DNA from: Tetrahymena thermophila SB210
Lineage: Eukaryota; Ciliophora; Oligohymenophorea; Hymenostomatida; Tetrahymenidae
Assembly (NCBI RefSeq): GCF_000189635.1
Contig: NW_002476347.1
Coordinates: forward strand, 105,387 to 169,386
Length of the DNA: 64,000 nt
Reading direction: 5' to 3'
How positions within the stretch are numbered: position 1 is the stretch's first letter; each line of letters begins with the position of its first letter. The position numbers were made by a program, and so were the translations under genes. The notes below the pieces were generated by a model. The model did not search any database, was not told the DNA's origin, and worked only from the letters and a program-made list of their open reading frames with translations. Shown in pieces: positions 37,601 to 50,900 of the stretch.

Positions 37601-38267
37601 TTAAAGTTAGCTTCTCCATAAAACTTGGAATTGATCTAACTGATTGAGTATTGACTAAAATATTAGGGGTTTCTTCTTAAATTACATGATTACCTTATTT
37701 CTACTAATAAATATCTGAATCATTCTTTTAAATGAATGCTCTTGAAGTTTACCCTCCTTCTAGAATGAGCTTAGCGTCAATCATATGCTAAGTCTCTTCA
37801 TTTTCTTTATTCAGAAATGTATTAGATGGCGATACCAAAAAATTTGAAGATTAATTTGAAATAGCTCCCTAAACCTAAACCTAAGCCTAAGCCTATCCTC
37901 CTTAAAGATTTTACTATTATTAAATGCTTAATCTTATTTTTCTTCCACTTTTAAAGTAATTGCTTTGCTGGTCTAAAGTAAATTCATGTCCCTCGCCATC
38001 TTATTTTATATTTTCAATCGGGGATAACTTTATTCTACCATGCTTTTCAGCTGGAGGATTCTTTTTATCAGAATTATTTTTTCCTTTATTAATACTTTTT
38101 ATGCTTGGACTCATAACTGTAGGATTCTCATTTTTTATGGGTTAATTAGTATTTAAATCCTTTTCCCTTTCTGTATTTTGCTAGGTTAGCAGCGTCTATA
38201 TATTATCTTTATTTGTTGTGGTAAGTTGCCCTTACATACCAAGAAGTGAGGCATTTTCTGACAACAT
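31692..38267 (-). CDS. Six-TM potassium channel with cyclic-nucleotide-binding-like domain
   Basis: K+-selective channel of the plasma or ciliary membrane. The N-terminal cytoplasmic part (38267 to about 37260) is Ser/Asn/Gln-rich and contains QAQAQVQVQG. S1 is near 37170-37230 (FKLVWDLLIGTVF). S2-S3 run through LHLMMLIDILFSM. S4 is near 36830-36930 with spaced basics (FFVKLRNFQKIFRKF), and S5 is LILNILFFSHIFGCIWLFIG. The pore TVTMITVGYGDIVP is at about 36375-36415, followed by S6, then a C-linker and CNBD-like domain (about 36260-35760, with ILKMIPIIQILHTTPNQIIF and VSLGPGACFGAW). The tail, about 35230-31692, is very long, charged and Ser/Asn-rich, with no domain seen. TGA stop at 31694-31692. 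Introns include about 35232-35294, 35640-35750 and 36480-36690. No ATG lies upstream of 38267 before an in-frame TGA. The protein is roughly 2,000 aa. Ligand sensitivity is not established. Confidence 0.92.
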
Positions 38268-39770
38268 TAAATTGTAAATTTTTTAACCTTCTTGTTTGTT
38301 TGGCTTGTATCTATCTTATTTTATAGACTAATTAATTACCTTTCAAATGTACAATACTTTATCAATAAACTAATTATTATAAAGTCAATTTAATTACTTT
38401 GCTAATAAGAAAAAATTTTTGAAAAAAAACATAAGTTATTTAACAAATTAATTAGTATTACTTCTAAATCAAAGTATATGCTCTCTCTCTCGCCTATGGA
38501 ATAATTGAGTTTGTTTACTTTTTTTTTGTTTAATTAGATTCTTTTCAAAATTTCATCAATTAGTAAATCAATCTATCAAATATCAAAAAAGATAATAGAA
38601 TAGATAAAAATTGTAATAAATAAGACATTAAAATTGAAAAAAATTATGAAAATATGATATTTTTTATAAAATTAGTTTAAATAAAACAAAAGCTGTAGTT
38701 AAAACGAAGCTAAATCTCTTCATAAGTTATGAAAAGCTTTATAGAAAGTAAAATTAATAGTAAATAAAAATGAGTAAAGTATAGATAGATTAGAATCAAT
38801 TTATTTTTTCTTATATGATTAAATTTTACTTATTAAGTTATGAATGTTATCATGCATTGATAAATTACTTAACTTTTTATTTTTTAACATTTTAAATCAT
38901 TTAATTCTTTTTCAAAAATTTCAAGGAATAATTGTATAGTAACAATATTTATTAAATTTGTGTGGTTTTCATAATTATAAATTCTTTTATCAGCAGCTAA
39001 TATGGAAGCAATAGTAAGTATTTAAATAAAATTAACCATAAATCAATTTTATCAAATAATTTATTTTTCTTCAAAATATTCAATCAATTGATAAATATTC
39101 CATATTTATTTTTAAAAATAAATTTAATTTATGATAAGTTGAATAATAAAATAAAAATAAGTTACATTTTACTATAAAAAATTAAGATAACAAACATCAA
39201 TTAGCTCCGATAATGAATAATTAACTTTAAAAAATTTTCATTAAACATTCAGCTAAATAAATTTAATAATTTAACTAGCTTTTAGAACCATAAATTATAT
39301 ATATTATATGTATTGTAAAAATTTATATTTTACAAATATTTTTTTAAAAATTAATTTAAAAATTCAAATAATTATTTAAAAAAATCTTTAGTTTTTGGAT
39401 TGGAATTTTTAATAGTTGCTCTAGAATGATTATAGTACAGTAAGTATTTTCTTGATTCTCAAATAAAATAGCATGCCATTTTTATTATTTTTTTACATTC
39501 AAAATAATAAATATAATTTGAATAAATCAATTCTTGAAAATTTTACTTTAATATTTAAAGTTGAAAAATATGAAAAAATAATTTTATTTAAAAATAAATT
39601 TAATTTTGTATTAACTATTTAAAGAGTAAAATAAATATTAATTATAGACATTAAATTAAAAATATCTTTTAAGTTCTTAACTAGTTTTAATATTATATAT
39701 AGGTAGGTAGGTATTTAGCAATGTAGAAAGATAACAGTAGAGTAGCTATTTTATTTAATTTTAAAATCAC
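38268..39770. other. Intergenic AT-rich region between channel and P5B ATPase genes
   Basis: About 1.5 kb with no supported reading frame on either strand. It holds the channel gene's 5' flank at its left end and the ATPase 3' flank at its right end. A short GGTAGGTAGGTA run near 39700 and long A/T tracts are the only visible features. Confidence 0.6.
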
Positions 39771-42700
39771 TCAATGTTTCTTTTGTGGTTATAAAGTAGT
39801 TATTTATTTAATATTTTGTCCTTTTACTTTCAAATATAAGAATGTTAAGAACCTTAAAACAAACCTCTCAAAGAATATGCAGACAACAAAATTAATTCCA
39901 GACAGATATAAGCAATAGTAATTCCAAGATTTTGGCATCACAGAAATAGGTTCTTCATCGTCTCTCTAGACTTTGTCAAATATCTAATTTGGTAATTAAA
40001 AATTAAAAACATATAACATTTTTTAATTATTTACATCTAGCATGTATTTTGTAAAGGGATCATAAAAGAGTTGTACATAGATTCCAATCAAGAGTATCCC
40101 TATCACAGACCCAGTGAAATATTTATTAGTGTAAAAGGGCTTTTTGAAAGGTTTACCAATTGAAAAAGACAAACAAGTTGCTACGTATTGAAAATTTGTA
40201 AAGAAGAACAAGGTCTATTATTATAGAGATTAATTTAGAAATTAAATTGAGAATTTAATTTATTAATTTAAAAAATTAAATAAATTTAAGCTAGCTTACA
40301 TTCCAATTTCCAATTAAATTTAATTAAATGTAAAATATTTTTATTTAATTAATGATAAAATAAAATACCGTGGATTCATAGCAAGATTTTCTACCATCAA
40401 GTTCATCTAAGTCACCAATATATGAATGAGCTTGCTTTACAGATAAGTACCAACTTTGACTTTTAAGTGTGAAGAATAAATAAATCTATTTTTTTAAAAT
40501 TGTAAATATGAGTTATTTATTATTCATATGATATTTGGATTACTTAGAATAAACCGTTTATTGCAACTTAACCAATAACTGAGCAAAGGACAGGAAAGGA
40601 AACCAAGCTAGAACCTGGAACTTATTTAGATAGTTTATCATAAGAATCTGTTAATCCCATAAAGAAAGCAAGTGGAAGAATGATAACAACATCCCAATAT
40701 AAGAACTGGAAGTCACCTGGAAGTGATTGCACTGTGTACAAGAGAGTAGTTGTGAAAAACTGTATCATAGAATATAATGCCATAAACTTAAAACACGAGA
40801 AACTAGTCACTAAAGCAGCTCTTCCTTCTTTTAATAACTAAAAAAATTTTTAGAGAATTGCTAATTATTTTTGAAAAAATTTTGTTAAAAATCACTTACT
40901 GAAATAACACATGATATATCTTAAACTTTTGAAGTAAAAGGAGCAGCGATAGAGGCCTCTGCTTCTGATAATGATATTCCTATGTCTGCAGTTTTTAATG
41001 CACCACAGTCATTAGCACCGTCTCCGCACATACCACAAGTTGGCTTCCAAGGTAGTTTTTACAGCGATTATAGCAATTGAGCTTTTTCATCAGGCTTCAT
41101 TCTTGCAAATATTTATGTTCTTTGAAGCATAGTTTCTGCTAACTGAGTTTTAGCCTCACTCTAATCAGCCTCAGAAATTATCTTAGAAAAAGCTCTACCT
41201 GTTATAGCAAGAGCGAAAGCTTCTTGATTAACCCATGGCACTTATTGTTCCTTGTATTTTGCAAGCATATTAATATCTGTGTAAACGAGAGCCTGCATTT
41301 CTTCTTTTTCAGGTACTTCTTCATTTCCTTGCTCTTCTTTATCTTCATTATTATCATCATGATTCAAAATATCTGGTAAATCTAAAGTAGACGGGACACC
41401 TCCAGATTTTCTAAGCTTTTAAAGTTAATTAAAGAGAGATCTCCTATTATTTCCAGTAAGTGCGCTAAAAGGACTCTTTATGCTATTACGACTGCTAGAA
41501 ATAATTTTTTCATTATGCTCAATAATTTCTAATTCTTCGAATAGTTCTTTTTCTTCTTTGATTTCTGGAACTCCTTCTTCTTAATATTAAGCAACTCCTC
41601 CAACAGGCTATAAGTTATCTTCATCCAAAACTTTATCACCCATTTCAAAATCTTTCCATTCAATGTATTGTTCATCTGGATTATCAGGGTCATCTTGCAA
41701 ATCTCCAAAATATACTCTCATGTCTTATCTTACTATATTACATTATCTTCCCACAGATATAGCAGTCAGAGCATTATCACCTGTTACCATAATAGTTCTG
41801 ATATTAGCATGAGAAAGTTTATCAATAATTTCAGTTGTTATAGGTTTAAGTTTATTCTCCATGATAAGCAAGCCAGTGAATATTAAATCTTTTTCTAAAT
41901 CTTCCCTATCCATTTTTTAAAGTTTTCTATATGTCATTTTTAACATTCTAATACCAAACGCCAACACTCTAAATCCCTTTCTAGCATAAAAGTCAAGTAC
42001 CTTTTTAATTTTATTAATATTTTTTTAATTATTAATTTAATCTATAGCGTCTTTAAAATGAAAAGCAATAAATGAGCAAAGAGAATTAATGAAGTTTTAT
42101 TGCTTTTAAATATTTCTTATAAATTTATTTTTTTAGTTTTGAATGAGCAAAAAGTGAAAAATTACTTTATGGAAGTTATGAGGAATAGAAGATGGACGTG
42201 AAAGTTCAAAGATTTTTTCAGGAGAGCCTTTGACATGCAATCTAAAAAAGTCGGTATCATTTGATAAATTACGGACGATTGTACTCATTCTTTAAAGCTT
42301 AGAAGAAAATTCAAATCTTTTGATAATACCAATCGATGTAGGGAGTGTTTTCTTAATTATAGATTTTTCAATTGTATTCACATCGTTGTTGAATAACTCT
42401 TCCTTTTATGTAGGTTGCACAATAGCGAGTACCAATTCATCATACTTTCCCATGTCATTTTCAATTAATTCCCATTAGGTAGCTTCAAACATTTTCACTT
42501 CTAAAGGATCACCAATAAGTTCTCCTTTTACTCTAGTAATGCCATGACAACTAGCCATGCATTCTTTTAAAACTATCTCAGGATCTCCTACAAATGAAAA
42601 AGGATTTTATTCTCCATAAATTGACTCATCTTCAGCTATTGTACTTAATTTCACTTTCTTATTCTTGCCTAAATCCTTAGTATCTTCAACCAGCTTTAAA

Positions 42701-45228
42701 AATTTTACATTGTTTGGAGAATTGTAACAAATTGGACGAACACCATACATATCTAAGCCTTCTTCTGTGAGAGTACCTGTCTTATCAAAGCACATAATAG
42801 TAACTTTACCAGAAATATTAACCTTTATTATATTAAATTATAAAAATATTTTATTAATTTTTTTCTTTCTCAAAAATAGATTCTTTGTTAATTTCATTTT
42901 TTTATCAAATTTTTTTATGTTTTACCTTTGGTGGAGATATGCAAAATATTTTATGATTCTTTAATCTGTTTATTGCAAACGATATACCAACTGAAAGACA
43001 AGTTGGTAGTGCAGGAGGAACAGTTATAGTAACAAGATCGAGGGAATGCAAAAACATGTCTCTAGGATCAACAAATCCTTCTCTGAGACCCTAAATTTGA
43101 TCTGGAAGAGAATAAATAAAACCCAAGACTGACATGACAGCCATGCAAGCAATAAATTTGAGAGAGTCAACATAAAACGAAAAGGAGTTACTTTTAGGGT
43201 ATAAAATTGATCTAACCAGTTACCCTTTCATTGTGTTAAAGCTAGTCTGACTAACCAAACCAAGCACAGGAATCTTACCCTTCATGTAATATCTATTAAA
43301 ATTTATTAATTTAAAGAATTAAAAAATATTATTAAAAATAAATTACCTTGTCTCGATACATTTGGTGCCAGCAAATAATGTAGATTACTTGCCTTCTTCT
43401 TAAGAACTATAATAATTATTGTTGTATGGTAAAGAAGATTTCATAATAGGAATAGACTCTCCCGTAAGCATAGATTCATTCATAATACATGATCCATTTA
43501 GCAAAATAACATCACAAGGCATAATTTAACCATCTGTAATTTCTATGATATCACCAGGAACTAAATGAATAGAGGATATTTCCTATCTTTTCTTTATAAT
43601 TTCCAATGCTATATTTAGCATCCCTTATCCCTTTTAAGTATTTAAATTAATTTTAAAAAACAATTTCATTTTTTTAAAATATTAAAATTGAATATTTTAT
43701 CAACTCAATTTTTTATTAAAATTATAATTTTTAACAGAAATAATTTTAGTAAAAATATAAAATTTTTCTTTTCAAAAACGTTTAATTAAAAAATTTTTTA
43801 AAACAAACCAAATAAAATTTATCACATCTTTTTTAATATAAATTCTTTGATAATTTTTAGCTTTCTTATAATCTAAGTTTTTCAAAAATATTTATGTGTT
43901 AATATTTATTTAAATGCAAAAAATAATTTTTTTAATAAAATATTTTACCTGGATAATATAATCTTAAATGCATCTATAAACATAAACAGGTGTTTCAAAG
44001 TAACTCATTTTTTTAAGTTTAGAGTAATTATTTTTTGCTTCTAATAGATTGATTACAGCAGAAAAAACTGAAGTAACTAAAATAATAGTAGCATAATAAT
44101 AATAAGGTAATATAAACCATAGAACAAAACTGAATAATTAAAATAGATAGAAAGGAGAGAGCACTTCATCAAATAGTATTTTTACTGTTGTTTTATCAGG
44201 TATTTCGGTGTTGTTAAGTCCATAAATAGATTTAAGCTAATCCAAACTTTCTTAATCCTTAATTCCTCTACCATATTAAGTATGAATTTCATTATTAGTT
44301 TTTCTATTGAGTGCAAATTATATTGGATGAAAAGAATTCTACAAATCGTCATAGTAGTATGAATATAATCTAAATGTAAATGTCTATTTTATATTAAATA
44401 TTGCTTAAGTTAAGTAATTTGCATAAATTAGCTACTTAAATTTTATTAAAAATCTTATTAAAATATTTAGATATTTATCATGTACTCTTATTTATTTATT
44501 TATAAATTTATACTTTCTTATTAATTCTAAATGAAAAAAACTAACTTAGCATTTAATTTTCTATTTTTAATTTCCATATTGGCATATTAAATAAAATCAA
44601 AATTTAAAGTTAATAATTCAATTTAAAATTAGTCTATTTTATTTGCTTTGTAAATACTCAAATAACCTTTATTTAAAATAATTACAAGATATTCCTTAAG
44701 CTTATTGTCTATATTCATTTCTTTGATCACTACTGTTTCCAATGTTTCTACATCATCTGTATTTTATTTTTTATAAAAAAATACTATTAAAATGATTTAA
44801 TTAGTCCATAAACTACCTCCAGATGTAATCTTTAAGAATCTGGCTTTTGATTAATCGCATGATTTCATTTAAATCATAATTTTGAAGTTAATTTGCCATC
44901 TTGAAAACAGGTACAAGATACCTCCACTAAATACAAATAAAAAGTAAGAGAAAATCAACTTGATATTTGAGATTTCATATGCTTCAATACTTTTAATAAT
45001 GCCTTCTTCTTGAACATCATCTGGTAAAACGAAATCGCAGCTGTTTTCCTTTTTTTCTATGTTTTTAGCACTCTCTTCTTAATCAAAGGGGATACTTTTT
45101 TAAACAAAAATAAATTATTTAGATATTAAGTCAAAAATGGAACAAATTTTGGAATTTCCAAGAAATTTAATGTCAATTTCAAAGATAAATAAAATTTCTC
45201 TCTTATTCGTGCTTGCTAAATAAATCAT
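39771..45228 (-). CDS. P5B-type P-type ATPase (ATP13A2/3-like), downstream tandem copy
   Basis: Endolysosomal P-type pump; animal P5B members export polyamines. The N-terminal cytosolic part ([15 protein letters not shown]) is followed by a hydrophobic P5B-type segment ([18 protein letters not shown]). The actuator motif TGES is near 43460. The M4 motif [16 protein letters not shown] is near 42995-43035; PPALP rather than PPELP marks P5B over P5A. The phosphorylation site [10 protein letters not shown] is near 42770-42789 and the hinge [11 protein letters not shown] near 41005-41035. C-terminal TM segments end in KKH-TGA at 39771. About ten AT-rich introns. The start at 45228 is an in-frame ATG upstream of the conserved part; the frame stays open above it, so the start is uncertain. 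It is a tandem duplicate of the gene beginning at 46025, same orientation, about 800 bp apart. Transported ion cannot be read from sequence. Confidence 0.93.
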
Positions 45229-46024
45229 TTAGATTTTCCTTTCAACGAATTGAAGTAAAAAGGCTTATAATTAAAAATCTAAAAAATAATCCTTTGAGAT
45301 TTAATATATTGATAATTGCTAATTAAACTTAATGATGAAAGTTAAAAAACTTCATCTCAATTGATCAAAGGACTCTAATCATTATAATTAATTTTTTACA
45401 GCTTCTCTTTTAGGGGATTTTGGCTTGATATCATTTATTTGCTAAAACTACTTTGATTGCTTTGAAATATTTACAAAAGTTTGTGAAACTCTATAAATGA
45501 ATGATATTTTAACCCTTACTTTTTTTTAAATAGCTATTTTTTGATAAATTTATATTAAATCAAAATGTTAATATTTTCTTTCGAAGTGGCTTTAATTCAT
45601 AAAAAAATCATCACTCTTTTACTTACTATTTTTGGTAAATTCTATCTTAAAAAATAATACATTATTGTTTAGATTCTTGTTTAATAATTTAGGTATATTC
45701 ATTTTCATTTTCTATAAATTACACATTTTTTAGTATATATACCGTTATTTCATTATCAAATCAATAAACAGTTAATTTTATAAAAAATCGAGAGTGAGTT
45801 AAAAATCAAATCTTAAAAAAAAAAGTTGATTTGTGTTTTTTTATTCATTCTAAAGTGTTTTTATGTTGCTTATAGATTCTACTAAAACAACTAAGATTAA
45901 ATTTATCAAATAATTGTATAAATTTATCTAAAAGATCAAATAAATCGAAATCCAATATTACTAAAAAAGACTTTTTAAAATTAAGTAACCTAAAATATTT
46001 AAACGACAAAAACGAACATAAATA
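45229..46024. other. Spacer between the two tandem P5B ATPase genes
   Basis: About 800 bp of AT-rich sequence, with no gene supported. It contains the 5' flank of the downstream pump and the 3' flank of the upstream pump. Confidence 0.55.
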
Positions 46025-49000
46025 TCATTTATTTAAATATATGAGTTTGCATTTATTATATACCCAGCACAGTAATTTAACTATTACTTCCTCATAAATA
46101 AAGCAGCAAATAAAATTTATTCCAGCAACAAATAATATAAAATAAAGCCAAGAATTAGGCATTACTGTTAAGGGTTTTTCTTCATCTTCTCTTTGAACCG
46201 TCAAAAAAATCTTTTAATAAAAAATATTAAAATAATTAAAGATAAAAATGGCTTAAATGAAATTACATTTAAAAACTATTATAAGAATTGACCAGAGAAC
46301 AAATGAACGTACAACGAAAATATAAGTATTGCAATGACTGAAATGGTAAACCAAGTATTTGTATAGAATGGTTTTTTAAAAGGTTTTCCTATGGAAAAAG
46401 CTAAACAAGTAGCTATATATTGATAGCTGCTGAACAGAAAGAGAGTCTTATTTTTAATTTATTTAATAAAAATAATTTATTTTTGTTAGATTATTTTATC
46501 AAATTTTACTGTTGATTCAAAGCAATTTTTCCTTTCATCTAGATCTTCTAGATCGCCAAGATAAGTGTGAGCATCTTTAACTGACAAGTACCAAGGTTAT
46601 TTTTTCAGATGTAAAAACATGTAAGCCTTAATACAATTTATAATTCAAATTATTCAAAATAAAATAAATATATTTTTTTATATTTTACTTAAAAAGCTCC
46701 ATTTAAAACAGTTTATCCAATAACTGATGAAAGAACTTAAAATGAAACAAGACTAGATCCAGGTACTTATTTAGATAGATTATCACAAGAGTCTGTAAGT
46801 CCCATAAAAAAAGCAAGAGGCAGGATAACAGCAACATCCCAATAAAGGAGTTATGTATCACTGGGTATTGATTAGACAGTATAGAGTAAAGTGGTAGTAA
46901 AGAATTAAATTGCAGAATATAAAGCCATAAATTTGAAGCAAGAAAAGCTGGTTACAAGTGCTGCTCTTCCCTCTTTTAAAAGCTATAAAAAAAGTTTAAT
47001 TTATTTACAATAAAAAATTCTTTTAAAAATAAAAAGCAAAATCTAAACATTTTAATTTATTTTTTCAGGATTATTACATGAACAACGCAAGATATATTCT
47101 GTACTTTAGAAGTAAAAGGGGCTGCTATTGAGGCTTCTGCTTCTGATAAAGAAATTCCCACATCTGCTGTCTTTAGAGCACCACAGTCATTTGCTCCATC
47201 TCCACACATCCCACATACAGGTTTTGAAGGTAGCTCTTATAATGATTATAATAACAATGTCTTTTCTTCTGGCCTCATTCTGGCATATATCTAAGTTTTT
47301 TAAAGCATAATTTCTGCTAGATTCTACTTAGCATGACTCTGTTTAGATTCAGAAATTATTTTTGAGAAGGCTCTTCCAGTTACAGCTAATACAAAGTGAT
47401 CGTCATTTAGCCAAGGGTATTGAAGTTAACTTTCTTCAAATTCTTAAATTTGATCTTTGAAATTAGTATCTGCATACTTCTAAGTTACAGAGTTTTATCT
47501 TATAAAATTAGTAGAAGAGTTATCTGTGTTACTTTATATTGATTTTCTTATCATATCTATTTATTCCTTAATAGTCTTATTTAGTTATAAAGGTTTTGAA
47601 GTTAAACATTATTAATTGCTCTATTCCAAAATGTTAAACAGTATTTTTTCTTCTTAAATCTCTTAAATACCATCTTCTATGTAGTCTGCAATCCCATCAA
47701 TTGGTTATAAATTTTCTTCATCAAGGTATTTATCTGAGTGTTCAAAGTCCTTCCAAACAATTTCACTTTCATGATGATTTTCCTCATCAATATCACCAAA
47801 ATATACTCTAGTTGAATTATTAACTATTAAACACTGCCTAGCTACAGAAATAGCTGTAAGAGAATTGTCTCCTGTAACCATAATCGTGCGAATATTTGCA
47901 TTATTTAAATCATTAATAATTCCTTTCGTCTCAGGCTTTAACTTGTTTTCCATTATCAGCATCCCAACAAATGTTAATTAGTTTTCAATTTGATCTCTTT
48001 CACATTTGTATACATCTTCGATCCTCATATCCAAGTTTTTAATAGCAAATGAAATTATTCTAAAACCTTTTCTTGCATAAAAATCTAAAACCTATTCAAT
48101 AAACCAAATTATAATTAAAAGAAACTAAAAAAAATATTTTTAAATAAAATATAAAAAGAAAAATAATCTCAAATAAATTTTAGAATAATTTAAATAAATT
48201 AAATTAAATAATTTATTTAGTAAAAAGAAATAAATTTAGTTAAGCTTAAAATTTTTTAAAGTTAAAAGAAAGAAATATTTAGTAAAATTAATCAAAATAA
48301 ATAAACAATTCCTTCTTTTTATTAAACTTAAAATTATTGAAAATTAAAAGAAAATAATAAAGTTAAATTTGTCAAATTATTGATTGGAATCAAAAAATAT
48401 CTTTTCCTTTATTTTAATTATTTATCTTTGCTTCATAATATTCTTAAATTATTTTTAAGCTTAGTGTAAAAAAATAGATTTAGAGTAATTTTAATATTTA
48501 AAAAAATTATTATAAAAAATAATTCAATAAATTTACCTCATGATAGTTATCTGGAATGGTTTCAGGGTTTGATAAATCATGAATTTTCTCTGGGGATCCT
48601 TTAACATGAAGACGATAAAAGGGTTAATTATTACCTATTTTCTTAACTATTGAGCTCATTCTTTAGAGTTTTGAAGAGAACTCAAATCTTTTTATTATAG
48701 CCAATTGAGAATGGCCTTCGTTGTCTTTTACTAGAGCTTACATTTTAAATTCATAGTTTTAAGAAATGTTTTCTTCTAAAAGTATCCATTTTGTGGCTTC
48801 AAACATCTTAATCTCTAAAGGATCTCCAATTATTTAATTATTTACCCTTGTTATACTATGACAACTTGCCATACATTCCTTAAAGACTACATCTGGATCT
48901 TCTAAATAAATAAAAGGATTTTTATTTCCATAAAGCTGAGTTTTTTGAATTTAGTTTAGAGATTTGCTTTAAATTTCTTATAATCCCATCCCTTGAATAT

Positions 49001-50900
49001 CCTCAGTTAGCTTGTTAAACTTTACCTTCCTGCCTTAAGTATATCTTATACTTCTTACTCCATACATATCTAGACCTTCTTCTGTTAATGTTCCAGTTTT
49101 ATCAAAGCACATGACAGTAACTTTGCCACAAATATTAACCTAATTAAATACATATTAATAATTTTAAGTATAAAAATATTATTCTATAACTTACTTTGGG
49201 AGGAGATATGCAGAAGATTTATTATTTTTTGAGACGAGACATCGCAAAAGAAATACCAATAGAAAGGCAAGTAGGAAGAGCTGGCGGGACTGTGACAGTA
49301 ACCAGATCCAAACACTCAAGGAACATTTCTGTATAAGTAACAAAACCCTCATTAATACCCTCAATCCAGTCTGGTAGAGAAACAAAAAAACCCAAAAGAG
49401 ACATAGCTGCCATAACAGCAATAAATCTCATCGAATCAGTATAAAATGAAAAAGAATTTTGTTTTGGATATAAAATAGATCGTACAAGCTATCCCTTTAA
49501 AGTGTTAAAACTGGTCTGACTGACCAATCCAATAACTGGAATTTTTCCTTTTAGATGTATTCTTGTTTCTATGCACTTTGTTCCAGCAAACAAAGTAGAT
49601 TATTTTCCATCATTCAAGTAATCGTATCTATTTTCATTATAAGGTAAGCTCTGCTTAACAATTGGAATTGATTCACCAGTAAGCATAGATTCATTCATAA
49701 TACACTACCCATTAAGCAAAATAATATCACAAGGTATTGTTTATCCATCCTATATTTCTATAATATCGCCAGGAACTAAGTGCAAAGAGCTTATTTACTT
49801 TCTATGACTTATTATATTCTCACATAATTTAAGTTCCCCATTTTCCTTTTAAATTAAAAATAGATAAATAAATAAATTAGCAAATTTTTCAAAATAAAAG
49901 CATTTTTTTATAGCAAATAATGTTCTTAATTAATTAATATTTGATAACATTTTTATAAAGTATATTTATGGTAATAAAGAAATTACAATTTTAATTTTAT
50001 CTGGCAAATATCTATAAGAAAATACTGGCGTTTCGAAGTAGCTCATTTCTTATAATTTTTTATAGTTAGATTTTGCTTCGTTTAGAGTGACTATAGCTGA
50101 TACAACAGAGGTAATTAAAATAATAGAAGCATAGAAATAGTAAGGTAAGATCATCCAAAGCAAAAAACTAAAAAGTTGAAACATGTAAAAAGGAGAAAGT
50201 ACTTCGTAAATCAATATTTTAATGGTAGGTTTTTGAGGTATTTCAGTATTATTTAATCCATATATTGATACCTATTAAGAAAAGGTGTTTTCATCTCTTA
50301 ACCCTTTACCATATGAGTCTATGATTTATCTATTAGATAGCCTTGTTAAGTCGATCTGGATAGGATTATATTTGTTCTCATTAAAGTAGAACTTATATAA
50401 CCTATATGTGAAGGTCTTATATAATTTTACAATTTAATTAATTTATTTAAGAAAGATATATCAAATATTACTTTGTATGTTTAAATAGAATCTATTCCAT
50501 TAAATCCCATTTATTAAATCATTATTTTTTCTAAACTCTACGTTTCATCTTTTGATAAGTTTGGAATATATTTCACATCAACCATTTTAAAAAGCAGAAA
50601 TATTTACCATCTGAAGTAATTAACAAGAATTCTGCCTCATTAGGAATACATGGCTCCATTTATAACTTAATTCTAAGTGTAACCTACCATCTAGTAAATA
50701 GATAGATCACTCCAAAAGTTAAAAAATTTAAAAAATAGAAAACGATCATCTTAATTGGAGATACTTTAAATGACTCTATCATTTTTATAACGCCTTCTTC
50801 TTAAACATTCCAAGGCAGAGTAAAATTTACGTTGTTGAATATAAATTTTTACTCTGCTTTATTTTGAGTGTCAAATTCTAAACTAATTATTTAAAAATAG
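46025..50900 (-). CDS. P5B-type P-type ATPase (ATP13A2/3-like), upstream tandem copy
   Basis: Same layout as the pump ending at 39771. The N-terminal P5B segment reads [17 protein letters not shown] then [22 protein letters not shown] is near 49670, [20 protein letters not shown] near 49255-49310, [16 protein letters not shown] near 49070-49110, and [11 protein letters not shown] near 47170-47210. TGA stop at 46027-46025. Conserved membrane and catalytic stretches closely match the other copy, while the cytosolic loops (for example 47400-47700) have diverged. The start is unresolved: the frame is open upstream to a TGA near 51085 without an ATG. The first in-frame ATG (50782) lies inside the conserved [10 protein letters not shown] region, so a short upstream exon is likely. 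The right boundary given is approximate. Confidence 0.9.

Noticed and set aside
37865-37897. Telomere-like CCTAAA repeats
   Set aside because: Only a few units, inside the channel coding frame (QAQAQVQVQ); the Tetrahymena telomere unit is CCCCAA.
42767-42964. Plus-strand ORF of 65 aa
   Set aside because: Antisense of the DKTGT exon and adjoining intron of the P5B ATPase.
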